Shown one piece after another: positions 53,256 to 63,528 of a stretch of DNA of 64,000 bases. The number at the start of each line of letters is the position of its first letter. The stretch's first letter is position 1. The position numbers and the translations under genes were made by a program. This DNA is from Haemophilus seminalis (lineage in GTDB: Bacteria; Pseudomonadota; Gammaproteobacteria; Enterobacterales; Pasteurellaceae): NCBI RefSeq assembly GCF_006384255.1, contig NZ_VCED01000002.1, forward strand, positions 186,001 through 250,000, in the 5' to 3' direction. Below the pieces are notes generated by a model. That model saw nothing but the letters and a program-made list of their open reading frames with translations. It had not been told where the DNA came from and searched no databases.

Positions 53256-55244
53256 ATGCATAACGAAAACTTAAAAGAATTGACCTTTCGAGGGATCATC
53301 CTCGGCGCATTGATTACAGTGATTTTCACTGCATCCAATGTGTATCTCGGTCTAAAAGTGGGGATGACATTCGCGTCATCTATTCCGGCGGCTGTCATTT
53401 CTATGGCGGTACTCAAATTTTTCAAAGATTCTAGTATTCTTGAAAATAACATGGTGCAAACACAAGCATCTTCAGCGGGGACACTTTCTTCTGTGATCTT
53501 CGTCTTACCAGGCTTATTAATGATGGGTTACTGGCAAGACTTCCCATTCTGGCAAACTATGTTGATTTGTGCTGCTGGTGGTACATTGGGCGTGTTATTC
53601 ACCATTCCATTACGCCGTGCGATGGTGGTAAACAGTGATTTACCTTATCCTGAAGGTGTAGCTGCTGCAGAAATCTTAAAAGCAGGTAATCATGCAGATG
53701 GCGATAGCGGTGTGAAAGATATTGCTTACGGTGGTGTTTTAGCGGGATTAGTTGCATTTTTAACTAACGGTTTACGCGTGATGGCTGATGGTGCAAGCGC
53801 TTGGATTCAAACTGGTAAAGCGGCTTTCCAATTACCAATGGGCTTTTCGCTTGCCTTGCTTGGTGCAGGTTATTTAATTGGTATCGTAGGCGGTATTGCG
53901 ATGTTAATCGGTGTTATTTTGACTTGGGGTGTGGCTGTGCCATATTTCACGATGTCAGGTGATATCGCGGCAGACGCAAGCTTAATTGATGCTGCAATGG
54001 TGGTTTGGAAAACTAAAGTACGCTTTATTGGTGTGGGTACAATTGGTATCGCAGCGATTTGGACATTGCTGATTTTAATGAAACCAATGATTGAAGGGAT
54101 GATACATTCTTTCCGTATGTTGAAAGGTGGACAGGCTGAATCTGAGCATCGCGTTGATATCGACCTTTCTCCAAAAACAATGATTTATATCTTAATCGCG
54201 ACAGTTGTGTTAATTGTTATTTCATTACACCACTTTATCGCGGCTGCACCGATTTCACCTGAGCTTTCCATTTTATTAGTGGTAGTTTGTACTTTCTTAG
54301 CTGTATTTATCGGCTTCTTCGTGGCTGCAGCTTCTGGTTATATGGCGGGTTTAGTGGGTTCATCTTCAAGCCCAATTTCTGGTATCGGGATTATTTCTGT
54401 TATCGTGATTTCATTGGTATTGGTGTCAATCGGTAATGCATCAGGCTTATTTGAAACCGTAGATGGTCAGAAATTTTTGACCGCACTTACACTCTTTACT
54501 GCGTCAATTGTCTTAACCACCGCAACGATTTCTAATGATAACTTGCAAGATTTAAAAACCGGTTTATTAGTGGATGCAACACCTTGGCGCCAACAAGTAG
54601 CATTAATTATCGGCTGCTTTGTCGGTGCGCTTGTTATCGCACCAGTATTAGAAATCTTATATCACGCGTATGGTTTCAGCGGTGCGTTGCCACGTCCAGA
54701 TATGGATCCTTCACAAGCGCTATCTGCACCACAAGCAACATTAATGACCACTATTTCTCAAGGTATTTTCACCAATAAATTGGAATGGACTTACATCTTA
54801 ACTGGTGTGGTTTTGGGTGCTGTGTTAATTACGATTGATGCATTCTTGAAAAAAGTCAGTAACAAAGTTTTTGGCTTGCCAGTTATTGCCGTGGGGATTG
54901 GTATTTACTTACCACCATCAATTAATATGCCTGTGATTGTTGGTGCATTCTTAGCATGGATCATGACTCGTCATATTGCAAAACTTGGTAACAAAGAAGT
55001 GTCAGCTAAAGCAGAACGTTTCGGTACCCTTTTTTCTGCAGGTTTAATCGTAGGTGAAAGCTTAATGGGGGTGATTTTAGCATTCATTATTGCGGCTTCT
55101 GTTACTACCGGTGGTTCTGAAGCGCCATTATCCTTAAATCTTGAAAACTGGGATACTATTGGCGAGTGGTTAGGTTTAATCGTATTTATCGTGGGCATTG
55201 TTATTTTTGCATCTCGCGTATTACGTGCGAAAAAATCTGATTAA
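53256..55244 (+). CDS. OPT-family oligopeptide transporter
   Basis: 662 residues with about 14-16 membrane segments. ENLKELTFRGIILGALITVIF, SNVYLGLKVGMTFASSIPAAV and the NMVQTQASSAGTLSSVIFVLPGLLM motif are typical of bacterial OPT proteins (YSL-like branch); SSSPISGIGIISV is a later conserved block. It likely imports small peptides or metal chelates by proton coupling; the substrate is not known. AAGGATGTAAC precedes the ATG. Confidence 0.92.
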   Translation: MHNENLKELTFRGIILGALITVIFTASNVYLGLKVGMTFASSIPAAVISMAVLKFFKDSSILENNMVQTQASSAGTLSSVIFVLPGLLMMGYWQDFPFWQTMLICAAGGTLGVLFTIPLRRAMVVNSDLPYPEGVAAAEILKAGNHADGDSGVKDIAYGGVLAGLVAFLTNGLRVMADGASAWIQTGKAAFQLPMGFSLALLGAGYLIGIVGGIAMLIGVILTWGVAVPYFTMSGDIAADASLIDAAMVVWKTKVRFIGVGTIGIAAIWTLLILMKPMIEGMIHSFRMLKGGQAESEHRVDIDLSPKTMIYILIATVVLIVISLHHFIAAAPISPELSILLVVVCTFLAVFIGFFVAAASGYMAGLVGSSSSPISGIGIISVIVISLVLVSIGNASGLFETVDGQKFLTALTLFTASIVLTTATISNDNLQDLKTGLLVDATPWRQQVALIIGCFVGALVIAPVLEILYHAYGFSGALPRPDMDPSQALSAPQATLMTTISQGIFTNKLEWTYILTGVVLGAVLITIDAFLKKVSNKVFGLPVIAVGIGIYLPPSINMPVIVGAFLAWIMTRHIAKLGNKEVSAKAERFGTLFSAGLIVGESLMGVILAFIIAASVTTGGSEAPLSLNLENWDTIGEWLGLIVFIVGIVIFASRVLRAKKSD

Positions 55245-55262
55245 TCCTTAAATTTATTTTAG

Positions 55263-55293
55263 AATAGGCTACCTTTGGGATAGCCTATTTTTT
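55263..55293 (+). terminator. Terminator of the OPT gene
   Basis: AATAGGCTA-cctttggga-TAGCCTATTTTTTT; it ends just 5 bases before the next start codon. Confidence 0.9.
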
Positions 55294-55297
55294 TATT

Positions 55298-55714
55298 ATG
55301 AAATCTTATTTAAAAACACTTATTTTTTTTCCTCTAATTTTACAAGTAATCGTCACCGCACTTTTGATTTGGTTCGATGATGATTCAAGTGGCGTTATCG
55401 TTCCTTTTTCTAGCTATGCTCTCACAGCATTTCTTCTTGCCACCATTCCCGCATTTTTAACCGCACTTTTAGCTATAAAATTCCGTTACACACGTTATAA
55501 CATTGCTTCGATTGTATTAGTTTCATCGATCATTTCATTTGTTTACTGCAATATGGCATCTTATTTTTATTTACTATTGCTCGGCGAACAAGAAACGTCC
55601 TTTTGGGGCTGGTTGACCGAAGGTGGATTATCCCTAGGGTTAATAAGCACATGCGGAATGGTATTTTATGCTCTATTTGTGATGCCGTGGTTGCTGCCAA
55701 AAACAAGAGAATAA
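55298..55714 (+). CDS. Four-helix membrane protein of unknown function
   Basis: 138 residues with hydrophobic stretches at about 7-24, 33-57, 68-92 and 107-132, and a loop DDDSSGVIVPFSS after the first. It matches no family I can name, though a homologue sits between opt and cysQ in H. influenzae. The gene contains two uptake signals (about 55357 and 55461) in only 417 bases. It ends 4 bases before cysQ. Confidence 0.78.
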   Translation: MKSYLKTLIFFPLILQVIVTALLIWFDDDSSGVIVPFSSYALTAFLLATIPAFLTALLAIKFRYTRYNIASIVLVSSIISFVYCNMASYFYLLLLGEQETSFWGWLTEGGLSLGLISTCGMVFYALFVMPWLLPKTRE

Positions 55715-55718
55715 TTTT

Positions 55719-56528
55719 ATGCTGACGCTAAACGAACACTTACTTAATCAAGTATTGCTGATTGCTTATCAAGCGGGTAAGCATTTGCAACAGTTTTATC
55801 AAAAACAGGTGCATGTTGAATTGAAAGAAGACAACACGCCTGTGACGGAAGCGGATCTTTTTGTGAGCCAATTTTTAACAGAAAAATTAACCGCACTTTT
55901 CCCTAATGTCCCTGTTCTTTCTGAAGAAAATTGTCATATTTCCTTTGAAGAACGTAAAAATTGGAAAGAATATTGGTTGATTGATCCCCTTGATGGTACA
56001 CAACAATTTATTAATCGTACCGATCAATTTTCTGTGTTGATAACCTTAGTTCGTAAAAATAAACCAGTGTTAAGCGTTATTCACGCGCCAGTTTTATCAA
56101 TCACTTATTATGCAATGGATAATTTCGGCGCGTTTAAAAAACAAGTAGATCAAGTAAAAAAACTCACTAAAAACACGATGAATTTTGACCGCCCTTTACG
56201 AATTGTCGTAGGTGCAACCACTTCTCAAGAAAAAGTGCGGTCTATTTTACCGAAGGATTTTCCTTGTGAATTTGTTGTGGTAGGTTCAAGTAGCTTAAAA
56301 AGCGGTTTAGTGGCTGAAGGTGCAGTAGATTGTTATGTTCGTTTAGGACAAACAGGCGAATGGGATACTGCTGGCGCTGAAGTGTTGCTGTGTGAAATTC
56401 ACGGTGCCATTTTTGACTCTCATTTTGAGCCTTTAACCTATAACCAACGTGAAACCTTGATTAATCCGCATTTTGTCATGGTGGGCGATCAATCGCTCGA
56501 TTGGCGTTCTATCTTTCAATTTAATTGA
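55719..56528 (+). CDS. cysQ: 3'(2'),5'-bisphosphate nucleotidase
   Basis: 269 residues of the inositol-monophosphatase fold. Metal-binding DNTPVTEADL (near 37-46), SEEN, DPLDGTQQFINRTDQF (near 89-104) and WDTAGAEVLL (near 214-223) are all present. CysQ hydrolyses PAP and PAPS and so controls sulphur assimilation and salt sensitivity of PAP-inhibited enzymes. Upstream of zwf by 74 bases. Confidence 0.94.
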   Translation: MLTLNEHLLNQVLLIAYQAGKHLQQFYQKQVHVELKEDNTPVTEADLFVSQFLTEKLTALFPNVPVLSEENCHISFEERKNWKEYWLIDPLDGTQQFINRTDQFSVLITLVRKNKPVLSVIHAPVLSITYYAMDNFGAFKKQVDQVKKLTKNTMNFDRPLRIVVGATTSQEKVRSILPKDFPCEFVVVGSSSLKSGLVAEGAVDCYVRLGQTGEWDTAGAEVLLCEIHGAIFDSHFEPLTYNQRETLINPHFVMVGDQSLDWRSIFQFN

Positions 56529-56602
56529 TTGGTTCGATTGGTTTTTTTCTCTAGAATACGGCATTATTTTCGAGATTACTCGGAATCTTATAAGGAATAA
56601 TT

Positions 56603-58087
56603 ATGCAAACTGATAATAACTGTATCGTCATTTTTGGCGCGTCTGGTGACTTAACTCACCGTAAACTCATTCCAGCTCTTTATAATCTCTACAAAATCGG
56701 GCGTTTGAGTGAAAACTTTTCCGTTCTAGGTGTTGCTCGCTCTGAGTTGAACGATGAAACTTTCCGCGAAAAAATGCGTGAGGCGTTAATCCATAATGAA
56801 GAAACAACACCAGAAACCTTAGATGCTTTCTGCTCTCATCTTTATTACCAAGCAGTGAATACTTCGGATGCTCAAGATTACGGTAAACTTGTGCCACGCT
56901 TAGATGACCTTCATGATAAATATAAAACCTGTGGTAACACCCTTTACTATATGTCCACTCCTCCAAGTCTTTATGGCGTGATTCCTGAGTGTTTGGCTGC
57001 ACATGGTTTAAATACGGAAGAATATGGCTGGAAGCGTATTATTGTTGAAAAACCGTTTGGTTATGATGAAAAAACAGCGCAAGCGTTAGACGTACAAATC
57101 CACCGTTTCTTTGAAGAACACCAAATTTATCGTATCGACCATTATTTAGGTAAAGAAACCGTTCAAAACTTGCTCGTATTACGTTTCTCAAATGGTTGGT
57201 TTGAACCGCTTTGGAATCGTAATTTCATTGATTATGTAGAAATTACTGGTGCAGAATCTATTGGCGTGGAAGAGCGCGGTGGCTATTATGATGGTTCTGG
57301 CGCAATGCGCGATATGTTCCAAAACCATTTATTGCAAGTATTAGCGATGGTGGCAATGGAGCCGCCAGCGATTATTAATGCGAACTCCATGCGTGATGAA
57401 GTAGCAAAAGTGATGCATAGTTTGCGTCCATTAACTGTCGAAGATATGGAGCATAATCTCGTTTTAGGTCAATATACTGCAGCTGAAATTAACGGCAAAA
57501 TGGAAAAGGGCTATCTAGAAGAAAAAGGTGTACCGGCAGATTCTCGCACTGAAACTTACATCGCATTGCGTTGTGAAATTGAAAACTGGCGTTGGGCTGG
57601 TGTGCCATTCTATGTCCGTACGGGTAAACGCTTACCGGCTCGAGTGACTGAAATTGTGATCCATTTTAAAACTACGCCACATCCTGTGTTCAGCCAAAAT
57701 GCACCAGAGAATAAATTGATTATTCGTATTCAACCTGATGAAGCAATTTCAATGCGTTTTGGTTTGAAAAAACCAGGCGCAGGTTTTGAAGCGAAAGAAG
57801 TATCAATGGATTTCCGTTATGCAGATTTAGCAGGCGCACAAGTATTAACCGCTTATGAACGCTTATTGTTAGATGCGATGAAAGGCGATGCAACCTTGTT
57901 TGCTCGTACTGATGCTGTGCATGCTGCATGGAAATTTGTGCAGCCAATTTTGAATTACAAAGAAGCAGGCGGTCGAGTTTACGAATATGAAGCCGGCACT
58001 TGGGGCCCTGTTGCGGCGGAAAAACTTATCGCAAAAAGTGGTCGCGTATGGCGTAAACCAAGCGGTAAAATGAAGAAAAAGGTTTAG
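56603..58087 (+). CDS. zwf: Glucose-6-phosphate 1-dehydrogenase
   Basis: 494 residues. The dinucleotide loop [11 protein letters not shown] (about 11-21), EKPFG, and the substrate and active-site motif [10 protein letters not shown] (about 178-187, catalytic His) are present. First enzyme of the oxidative pentose phosphate pathway, giving NADPH and 6-phosphogluconolactone. Together with pgl and gnd downstream the whole oxidative branch is encoded in 4.6 kb. Confidence 0.98.
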   Translation: MQTDNNCIVIFGASGDLTHRKLIPALYNLYKIGRLSENFSVLGVARSELNDETFREKMREALIHNEETTPETLDAFCSHLYYQAVNTSDAQDYGKLVPRLDDLHDKYKTCGNTLYYMSTPPSLYGVIPECLAAHGLNTEEYGWKRIIVEKPFGYDEKTAQALDVQIHRFFEEHQIYRIDHYLGKETVQNLLVLRFSNGWFEPLWNRNFIDYVEITGAESIGVEERGGYYDGSGAMRDMFQNHLLQVLAMVAMEPPAIINANSMRDEVAKVMHSLRPLTVEDMEHNLVLGQYTAAEINGKMEKGYLEEKGVPADSRTETYIALRCEIENWRWAGVPFYVRTGKRLPARVTEIVIHFKTTPHPVFSQNAPENKLIIRIQPDEAISMRFGLKKPGAGFEAKEVSMDFRYADLAGAQVLTAYERLLLDAMKGDATLFARTDAVHAAWKFVQPILNYKEAGGRVYEYEAGTWGPVAAEKLIAKSGRVWRKPSGKMKKKV

Positions 58088-58100
58088 TCATCAATATCTC

Positions 58101-58126
58101 GCCTTCTTCAATGAATAGAAGAAGGC
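58101..58126 (+). other. Intercistronic hairpin zwf-pgl
   Basis: GCCTTCTTC-aatgaata-GAAGAAGGC, perfect 9-base stem without a T run, 13 bases after zwf; a possible processing or stability element. Confidence 0.6.
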
Positions 58127-58152
58127 TTATCACCGAATAGAGAGAAACAAAC

Positions 58153-58851
58153 ATGAACACCATTACCTTCCCAACAGCTCAACATGCTGTTGAAAAGATT
58201 GCCCAAGAATTTGTGATTTATAGCCAATTAAATCACCCTGTGCATATTTCTCTTTCTGGCGGTTCAACGCCTAAGCTGTTATTCAAAACTTTAGCCAAAG
58301 CGCCTTATACCGAACAAATCAACTGGAAGAATCTGCATTTTTGGTGGGGTGATGATCGCATGGTTCCGCCAACAGATTCAGAAAGCAACTATGGTGAAGT
58401 GCAAAAACTCTTATTCGATTATATTCAAATTCCCGCAGAAAATATCCACCGAATTCGTGGCGAAAATGAACCGCACTTTGAGTTAAAACGTTTCGAAGAA
58501 GAATTAAGTGCGGTCATTCCAAACGGTGTTTTTGATTGGATCATTTTAGGTATGGGAACTGACGGTCATACCGCTTCTCTTTTCCCATATCAAACCAATT
58601 TAGATGATGAAAACCTAGCTATCATTGCTAAACACCCTGAAAGTGGTCAAATTCGCATTTCTAAAACAGCCAAACTTATTGAACAAGCCAAACGCATTAC
58701 CTACTTAGTCACAGGCGAAAGCAAAGCGAATATTTTAAAAGAAATCCAAAGCACGACATCAGAAAACCTGCCTTATCCTGCTGCCAAAATTCAGGCGAAA
58801 AACGGCGTGACGGAATGGTATTTAGATAAAGCGGCGGCTAAATTGCTATAA
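58153..58851 (+). CDS. pgl: 6-phosphogluconolactonase (DevB type)
   Basis: 232 residues: SLSGGSTPKLLFKTL near residue 36, WGDDRMVPPTDSESN and GMGTDGHTASLFP, all typical of the DevB/SOL family. It hydrolyses 6-phosphogluconolactone between the zwf and gnd steps. Contains an inverted pair of uptake signals (ACCGCACTTT near 58469 and AAGTGCGGTC near 58506). Confidence 0.96.
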   Translation: MNTITFPTAQHAVEKIAQEFVIYSQLNHPVHISLSGGSTPKLLFKTLAKAPYTEQINWKNLHFWWGDDRMVPPTDSESNYGEVQKLLFDYIQIPAENIHRIRGENEPHFELKRFEEELSAVIPNGVFDWIILGMGTDGHTASLFPYQTNLDDENLAIIAKHPESGQIRISKTAKLIEQAKRITYLVTGESKANILKEIQSTTSENLPYPAAKIQAKNGVTEWYLDKAAAKLL

Positions 58852-58882
58852 CAGGTTGGCATCAATATTATAGGCTTGCAAA

Positions 58883-59275
58883 ATGATAGACTACAAAGTG
58901 AATGAACCGATTTCAGTTAAACAATTTATTGAATTGCTAAATAAAACAACGCTCGGGGCACACCGTCCGTTAGAGGATGAAAAACGTGTCGCAGCGATGC
59001 TGCACCATGCAGATTTATTAGTCACCGCTTGGGATGGTGAACGATTAGTGGGTGCTGCACGTTCGGTGACGGATTTTGCCTATTGCTGTTATTTATCTGA
59101 TTTAGCAGTTGATGAACAATATCAAAAACAAGGTATCGGTTTGCAATTGATTGAACACACTAAGCAAGCCCTACATCCACAAGCCAAAATTGTGCTTTTA
59201 TCGGCTCCACAAGCCGTGGATTATTATCCGCATATTGGATTTACGCAGCATATGAGTGCGTGGACGAGGAGTTAA
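58883..59275 (+). CDS. GNAT-family N-acetyltransferase
   Basis: 130 residues. The acetyl-CoA loop is visible in LAVDEQYQKQGIGLQLIEH (about 68-86; Q/RxxGxG/A), with the later AVDYYPHIGFTQH strand. Small single-domain acetyltransferase; acceptor unknown. 31 bases after pgl. Confidence 0.88.
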   Translation: MIDYKVNEPISVKQFIELLNKTTLGAHRPLEDEKRVAAMLHHADLLVTAWDGERLVGAARSVTDFAYCCYLSDLAVDEQYQKQGIGLQLIEHTKQALHPQAKIVLLSAPQAVDYYPHIGFTQHMSAWTRS

Positions 59276-59335
59276 TTTATTAGCATTGTACGGACTAAAA
59301 TAAGATATAGATACATCAGATGCAGGGTGACTTTA

Positions 59336-59668
59336 ATGTTAAATTTAGATAATAAAAAATTTATTGCTGTTGAAAACACCGCAAATGGTGAGGTTAGTAG
59401 CCAAACAGAATTTCATTACCATCAACAAGGTGAAATGATTTGGGCTGAATATTGTGGTGGTGAAATTTTAAAAGGTTTTTTAATTGGAAAATGGATTAAC
59501 GATACTCAAGTTGAATTTACGTATCAACATTTAAATCAATCTCTAGAAAATCGTTTGGGGCGTTGTTGTACCACATTTTCTTTAGAAAATAGTAAACTCA
59601 TTGGTCATGAAAAATGGCAGTGGTTAGACACGTTAGAGCAAGGTAACTCGTTAATTAGAGAAATTTAA
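59336..59668 (+). CDS. Conserved small protein of unknown function
   Basis: 110 residues from the ATG at 59336, which has GCAGGGTGA just upstream; a GTG at 59327 would add three residues. Mostly beta-strand sequence: FHYHQQGEMIWAEYCGGEI, KGFLIGKWINDTQVEFTYQHLN. Homologues are sometimes labelled N-acetylglutamate synthase, without support in this sequence, which has no acetyl-CoA motif. It lies between the GNAT gene and gnd. Confidence 0.8.
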   Translation: MLNLDNKKFIAVENTANGEVSSQTEFHYHQQGEMIWAEYCGGEILKGFLIGKWINDTQVEFTYQHLNQSLENRLGRCCTTFSLENSKLIGHEKWQWLDTLEQGNSLIREI

Positions 59669-59770
59669 GTGAGGTTTTACCGCGGTAGAATATCTGTAAT
59701 AACCTTCACATACTTTATAAAAAAATACGAAATAATAGGTGCGTGAGCACCTTACAAACAGGAGAAAACA

Positions 59771-61225
59771 ATGTCAGTAAAAGGCGACATCGGTGTTATC
59801 GGCTTAGCCGTAATGGGGCAAAACCTCATTTTAAATATGAATGATCATGGCTTTAAAGTCGTAGCATATAACCGTACCACATCTAAAGTAGATGAATTTT
59901 TACAAGGTGCGGCAAAAGGCACCAATATTATTGGCGCATATTCTTTAGAAGATTTAGCTTCTAAATTAGAAAAACCACGCAAAGTAATGTTAATGGTACG
60001 CGCAGGTGATGTGGTGGATCAATTTATTGAGGCATTATTACCGCACTTAGAAGAAGGTGACATCATTATTGATGGGGGTAACTCAAACTATCCGGATACT
60101 AACCGTCGTGTAAAAGCATTGGCTGAAAAAGGCATCCGCTTTATCGGTTCGGGTGTTTCTGGCGGTGAAGAAGGTGCGCGTCATGGACCATCTATCATGC
60201 CAGGTGGTAATGCAGAAGCGTGGCAATATGTGAAACCAATCTTCCAAGCGATCTCGGCGAAAACTGAACAAGGCGAGCCTTGCTGTGACTGGGTAGGCGG
60301 TGAAGGTGCAGGCCACTTCGTGAAAATGGTTCACAACGGCATCGAATATGGCGATATGCAATTAATTTGTGAAGCCTACCAATTCTTAAAAGAAGGTTTA
60401 GGCTTAAGCTATGAAGAAATGCAAGCCATCTTCGCAGAATGGAAAAAAACTGAACTTGATAGCTATCTAATCGATATCACCACTGATATTCTTGGTTATA
60501 AAGATGCTGATGGTGAGCCATTAGTTGAAAAAATCTTAGATACCGCAGGTCAAAAAGGGACAGGTAAATGGACGGGTATCAATGCATTAGATTTCGGTAT
60601 TCCATTAACCTTAATCACTGAATCCGTCTTTGCTCGTTGCGTATCTTCATTTAAAGATCAACGTGTTGCAGCAAATCAATTATTCAATAAAACAGTTGTT
60701 CCAGTTGAAGGTGACAAAAAAGTTTGGATTGAAGCAGTGCGTAAAGCATTATTGGCGTCAAAAATCATTTCTTACGCACAAGGCTTTATGCTGATTCGTG
60801 AAGCCTCTGAACAATTTGGTTGGGATATTAACTATGGTGCAACGGCGTTATTATGGCGTGAAGGTTGTATCATTCGCAGCCGTTTCTTAGGCAATATTCG
60901 TGATGCATATGAAGCAAATCCAGATTTAATCTTCTTAGGTTCAGATAGTTACTTCAAAGGTATTTTAGAAAACGCATTAAGTGACTGGCGTAAAGTGGTG
61001 GCAAAATCTATCGAAGTGGGTATTCCAATGCCTTGTATGGCGTCTGCAATCACCTTCTTAGATGGTTATACTTCAGCACGTTTACCTGCAAACTTATTGC
61101 AAGCACAACGAGACTACTTCGGCGCACATACTTATGAGCGTACAGATAAACCACGTGGTGAATTCTTCCACACCAACTGGACAGGTCGTGGTGGTAATAC
61201 AGCCTCTACCACTTATGATGTGTAG
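59771..61225 (+). CDS. gnd: 6-phosphogluconate dehydrogenase (decarboxylating)
   Basis: 484 residues. NADP loop IGLAVMGQNL, GVSGGEEGARHGPSIMPGG (substrate binding), HFVKMVHNGIEYGDMQ with catalytic Lys, and the C-terminal FHTNWTGRGG. It converts 6-phosphogluconate to ribulose 5-phosphate. A small hairpin AGGTGC-gtga-GCACCT (59737-59752) lies in the leader 18 bases before the ATG and could affect translation. Confidence 0.98.
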   Translation: MSVKGDIGVIGLAVMGQNLILNMNDHGFKVVAYNRTTSKVDEFLQGAAKGTNIIGAYSLEDLASKLEKPRKVMLMVRAGDVVDQFIEALLPHLEEGDIIIDGGNSNYPDTNRRVKALAEKGIRFIGSGVSGGEEGARHGPSIMPGGNAEAWQYVKPIFQAISAKTEQGEPCCDWVGGEGAGHFVKMVHNGIEYGDMQLICEAYQFLKEGLGLSYEEMQAIFAEWKKTELDSYLIDITTDILGYKDADGEPLVEKILDTAGQKGTGKWTGINALDFGIPLTLITESVFARCVSSFKDQRVAANQLFNKTVVPVEGDKKVWIEAVRKALLASKIISYAQGFMLIREASEQFGWDINYGATALLWREGCIIRSRFLGNIRDAYEANPDLIFLGSDSYFKGILENALSDWRKVVAKSIEVGIPMPCMASAITFLDGYTSARLPANLLQAQRDYFGAHTYERTDKPRGEFFHTNWTGRGGNTASTTYDV

Positions 61226-61240
61226 TTAAAAACATTGATA

Positions 61241-61282
61241 AAAATTACCGCACTTTGAGATATTAAAGTGCGGTATTTTTTA
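61241..61282. terminator. Perfect inverted uptake-signal pair, terminator of gnd
   Basis: TACCGCACTTT (61246-61256), 8-base loop, AAAGTGCGGTA (61265-61275), then TTTTTT. Confidence 0.95.
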
Positions 61283-61356
61283 TCTCTTTTTTGTTTATTT
61301 TGAGATATTTAAAAAGGCGATAAAAATATTGAAATTCCATCGCTTTTTATTATTTA

Positions 61357-62814
61357 TTAAGCTTTAATTGGTATATCAGCTAATACATTTACTAATACAT
61401 TCCAGTAGGTTGTGACAGTAGAAATCTGTACTTTCTCATCTGGTGAATGCGCATTACGAATAGTTGGTCCTAGAGAAATCATTTCGATATTAGGATAATG
61501 CTCTTTGAGTAATCCACATTCCAAACCCGCATGAATGACTTTAATATCAGGTTGTTTGCCTAACACTGCAGCATAATGTTTTTGAGTAAGATTTAATATG
61601 GAGGAATCATTGACTGGTTTCCAACCTGGATATGGTGCTGAAAATTCAGTTTTCGCACCCGCAAGGTTGGCAACAGAGGTTAATAATTCTGTTACATAAT
61701 CTTTACCGCTTTCAATTAATGAACGTATTAAAATAGTTCCCTTCACACTGCGCTCTTCAGTCTTTAATACCCCGATGCTGAGTGAACTTTCGACAACATT
61801 TTTGATTACATCGCTATTACGAATGACGCCGTTAGGTAACGCGTTTAATAAATGAATGACTTTTTCTGTTGATTCTAAGGTAAAGATAGATTGTGGTTTT
61901 TCCGCTGATTCTAAGAAAAGCTTAAGGTTAGGTTCAGCAATGAATAATTCTTCTTTTAATAAAATGTTTAGTTTTTCTATCTCACTTTCAAAAGCATGAG
62001 GTTCGCCATTGAAAACTAGAATCGCAACAGCTTCTCTAGGAATAGCGTTTCGAATTGAACCACCACGAATTTCTGCAAGCTGGAAAGGAGAAGTGTTTTG
62101 TGGAAGTTTCGCTAATACGCGAGCCATAACTTTGATTGCATTAGCTCGTCCAGTATGAATATCGCAACCTGAATGTCCACCGCGCAAACCTTTCAATATG
62201 AGTTGAATTGATTGTTCAAAAGTGTTGTTTTCCCATTGAATTGGTATTGATAAATTGGCATTAATCCCTCCGGCGCAACCGATATAAATTTCTCCGACTT
62301 CTTCAGTGTCAGTATTGATAAGAATGTCCGATTGTAGCCAATTACGACGGAGGTGTAATGCACCGTCCATTCCTGTTTCTTCTGTCATGGTAAGAAGGAC
62401 TTCAAGTGGTGGATGTGCGATATTATCGCTTTCAAGTACGGCTAATGTAGATGCTAAACCAATACCATTATCGGAACCAAGCGTTGTCCCTTTTGCTTTT
62501 ACCCAATCGCCATCAATATAAGGACGAATCGGATCTTTAGTGAAATCATGTGGATTACCTTCATTGGCCTGAGGCACCATATCCAAGTGGGCTTGCAATA
62601 CAACAGGTGTGCGATTTTCCATACCTACTGTTGCTGGTTTGCGAATTAATACATTACCCGCCTCGTCACGTTCTGCAAAAAAATGCTTTTCTTTTGCCCA
62701 GTTAACAATAAAGTTTGCAAGTGTATCTTCGTGATGAGATGGATGTGGTATTGTACAAATTTGATCGAACCATTTCCATAGCAATTCGGGTTGAAGTGTT
62801 GTAATTTCAGACAT
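61357..62814 (-). CDS. pepD: Cytosolic dipeptidase PepD (aminoacyl-histidine dipeptidase)
   Basis: 485 residues, M20 metallopeptidase: [11 protein letters not shown] (zinc His and Asp, about 74-84), [11 protein letters not shown] (bridging Asp), MTEETGMDG (Glu pair) and a final zinc His in RNAHSPDE. PepD is a broad dipeptidase (Xaa-His). A weak GCGAT/ATCGC stem with flanking A/T runs at about 61313-61348 may terminate it. Start at 62812-62814, with GGAGAAA upstream. Confidence 0.96.
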   Translation of the reverse strand: MSEITTLQPELLWKWFDQICTIPHPSHHEDTLANFIVNWAKEKHFFAERDEAGNVLIRKPATVGMENRTPVVLQAHLDMVPQANEGNPHDFTKDPIRPYIDGDWVKAKGTTLGSDNGIGLASTLAVLESDNIAHPPLEVLLTMTEETGMDGALHLRRNWLQSDILINTDTEEVGEIYIGCAGGINANLSIPIQWENNTFEQSIQLILKGLRGGHSGCDIHTGRANAIKVMARVLAKLPQNTSPFQLAEIRGGSIRNAIPREAVAILVFNGEPHAFESEIEKLNILLKEELFIAEPNLKLFLESAEKPQSIFTLESTEKVIHLLNALPNGVIRNSDVIKNVVESSLSIGVLKTEERSVKGTILIRSLIESGKDYVTELLTSVANLAGAKTEFSAPYPGWKPVNDSSILNLTQKHYAAVLGKQPDIKVIHAGLECGLLKEHYPNIEMISLGPTIRNAHSPDEKVQISTVTTYWNVLVNVLADIPIKA

Positions 62815-62920
62815 AGTTTCTCCTTTTTATCGAAAAATTTTGAGGAAATAATAGCATAAAATGCTATTTCAGGTTATCCTTACGCAATTTTTATTTATTG
62901 ACAAAATTTAGGGTATTAAA

Positions 62921-63388
62921 ATGAGTGAAAAATATGTGGTGACTTGGGATATGTTCCAAATGCATGCTCGTAAATTATCAGAGCGTTTACTTCCAGCATC
63001 CCAATGGAAAGGTATTATTGCCGTGAGTCGCGGTGGTTTATTCCCTGCTGCTGTATTAGCTCGCGAGTTAAGCATTCGCCACGTAGAAACCGTTTGTATT
63101 GCAAGTTATCATGACCACAATAATCAAGGTGAATTGCAGGTTCTTCACGCTGCACAGGTACCAAATGGCGGAGAAGGTTTTATCATAGTTGATGATCTAG
63201 TTGATACAGGTAATACTGCACGTGCAATCCGTGAAATGTATCCAAATGCAAAATTTGTGACAGTATTTGCAAAACCAGCAGGGGCAGAACTAGTTGATGA
63301 TTATGTGATTGATATTCCTCAAAATACTTGGATTGAACAGCCTTGGGATTTAGGATTAATGTTTGTCCCGCCTTTTGCAAGAAAATAA
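62921..63388 (+). CDS. gpt: Xanthine-guanine phosphoribosyltransferase
   Basis: 155 residues. The PRPP motif [16 protein letters not shown] (about 86-101) and [15 protein letters not shown] match enterobacterial Gpt. It salvages xanthine and guanine to XMP and GMP. Divergent from pepD, followed by a strong terminator. Confidence 0.96.
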   Translation: MSEKYVVTWDMFQMHARKLSERLLPASQWKGIIAVSRGGLFPAAVLARELSIRHVETVCIASYHDHNNQGELQVLHAAQVPNGGEGFIIVDDLVDTGNTARAIREMYPNAKFVTVFAKPAGAELVDDYVIDIPQNTWIEQPWDLGLMFVPPFARK

Positions 63389-63405
63389 GTTTATTCTTTA
63401 GATTT

Positions 63406-63438
63406 AAATGCGAAATCCCTTTGATTTCGCATTTTTTT
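63406..63438 (+). terminator. Terminator of gpt
   Basis: AAATGCGAAAT-ccctttg-ATTTCGCATTT with a run of T residues. Confidence 0.93.
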
Positions 63439-63528
63439 ATCTCTTAATTTGCCTTTTGAGTTAATCCGTGTCATTTCGGAAACAGGATTATTTATGCTAT
63501 TCTAAGCGCAATTTTAAAAGGAATCCTT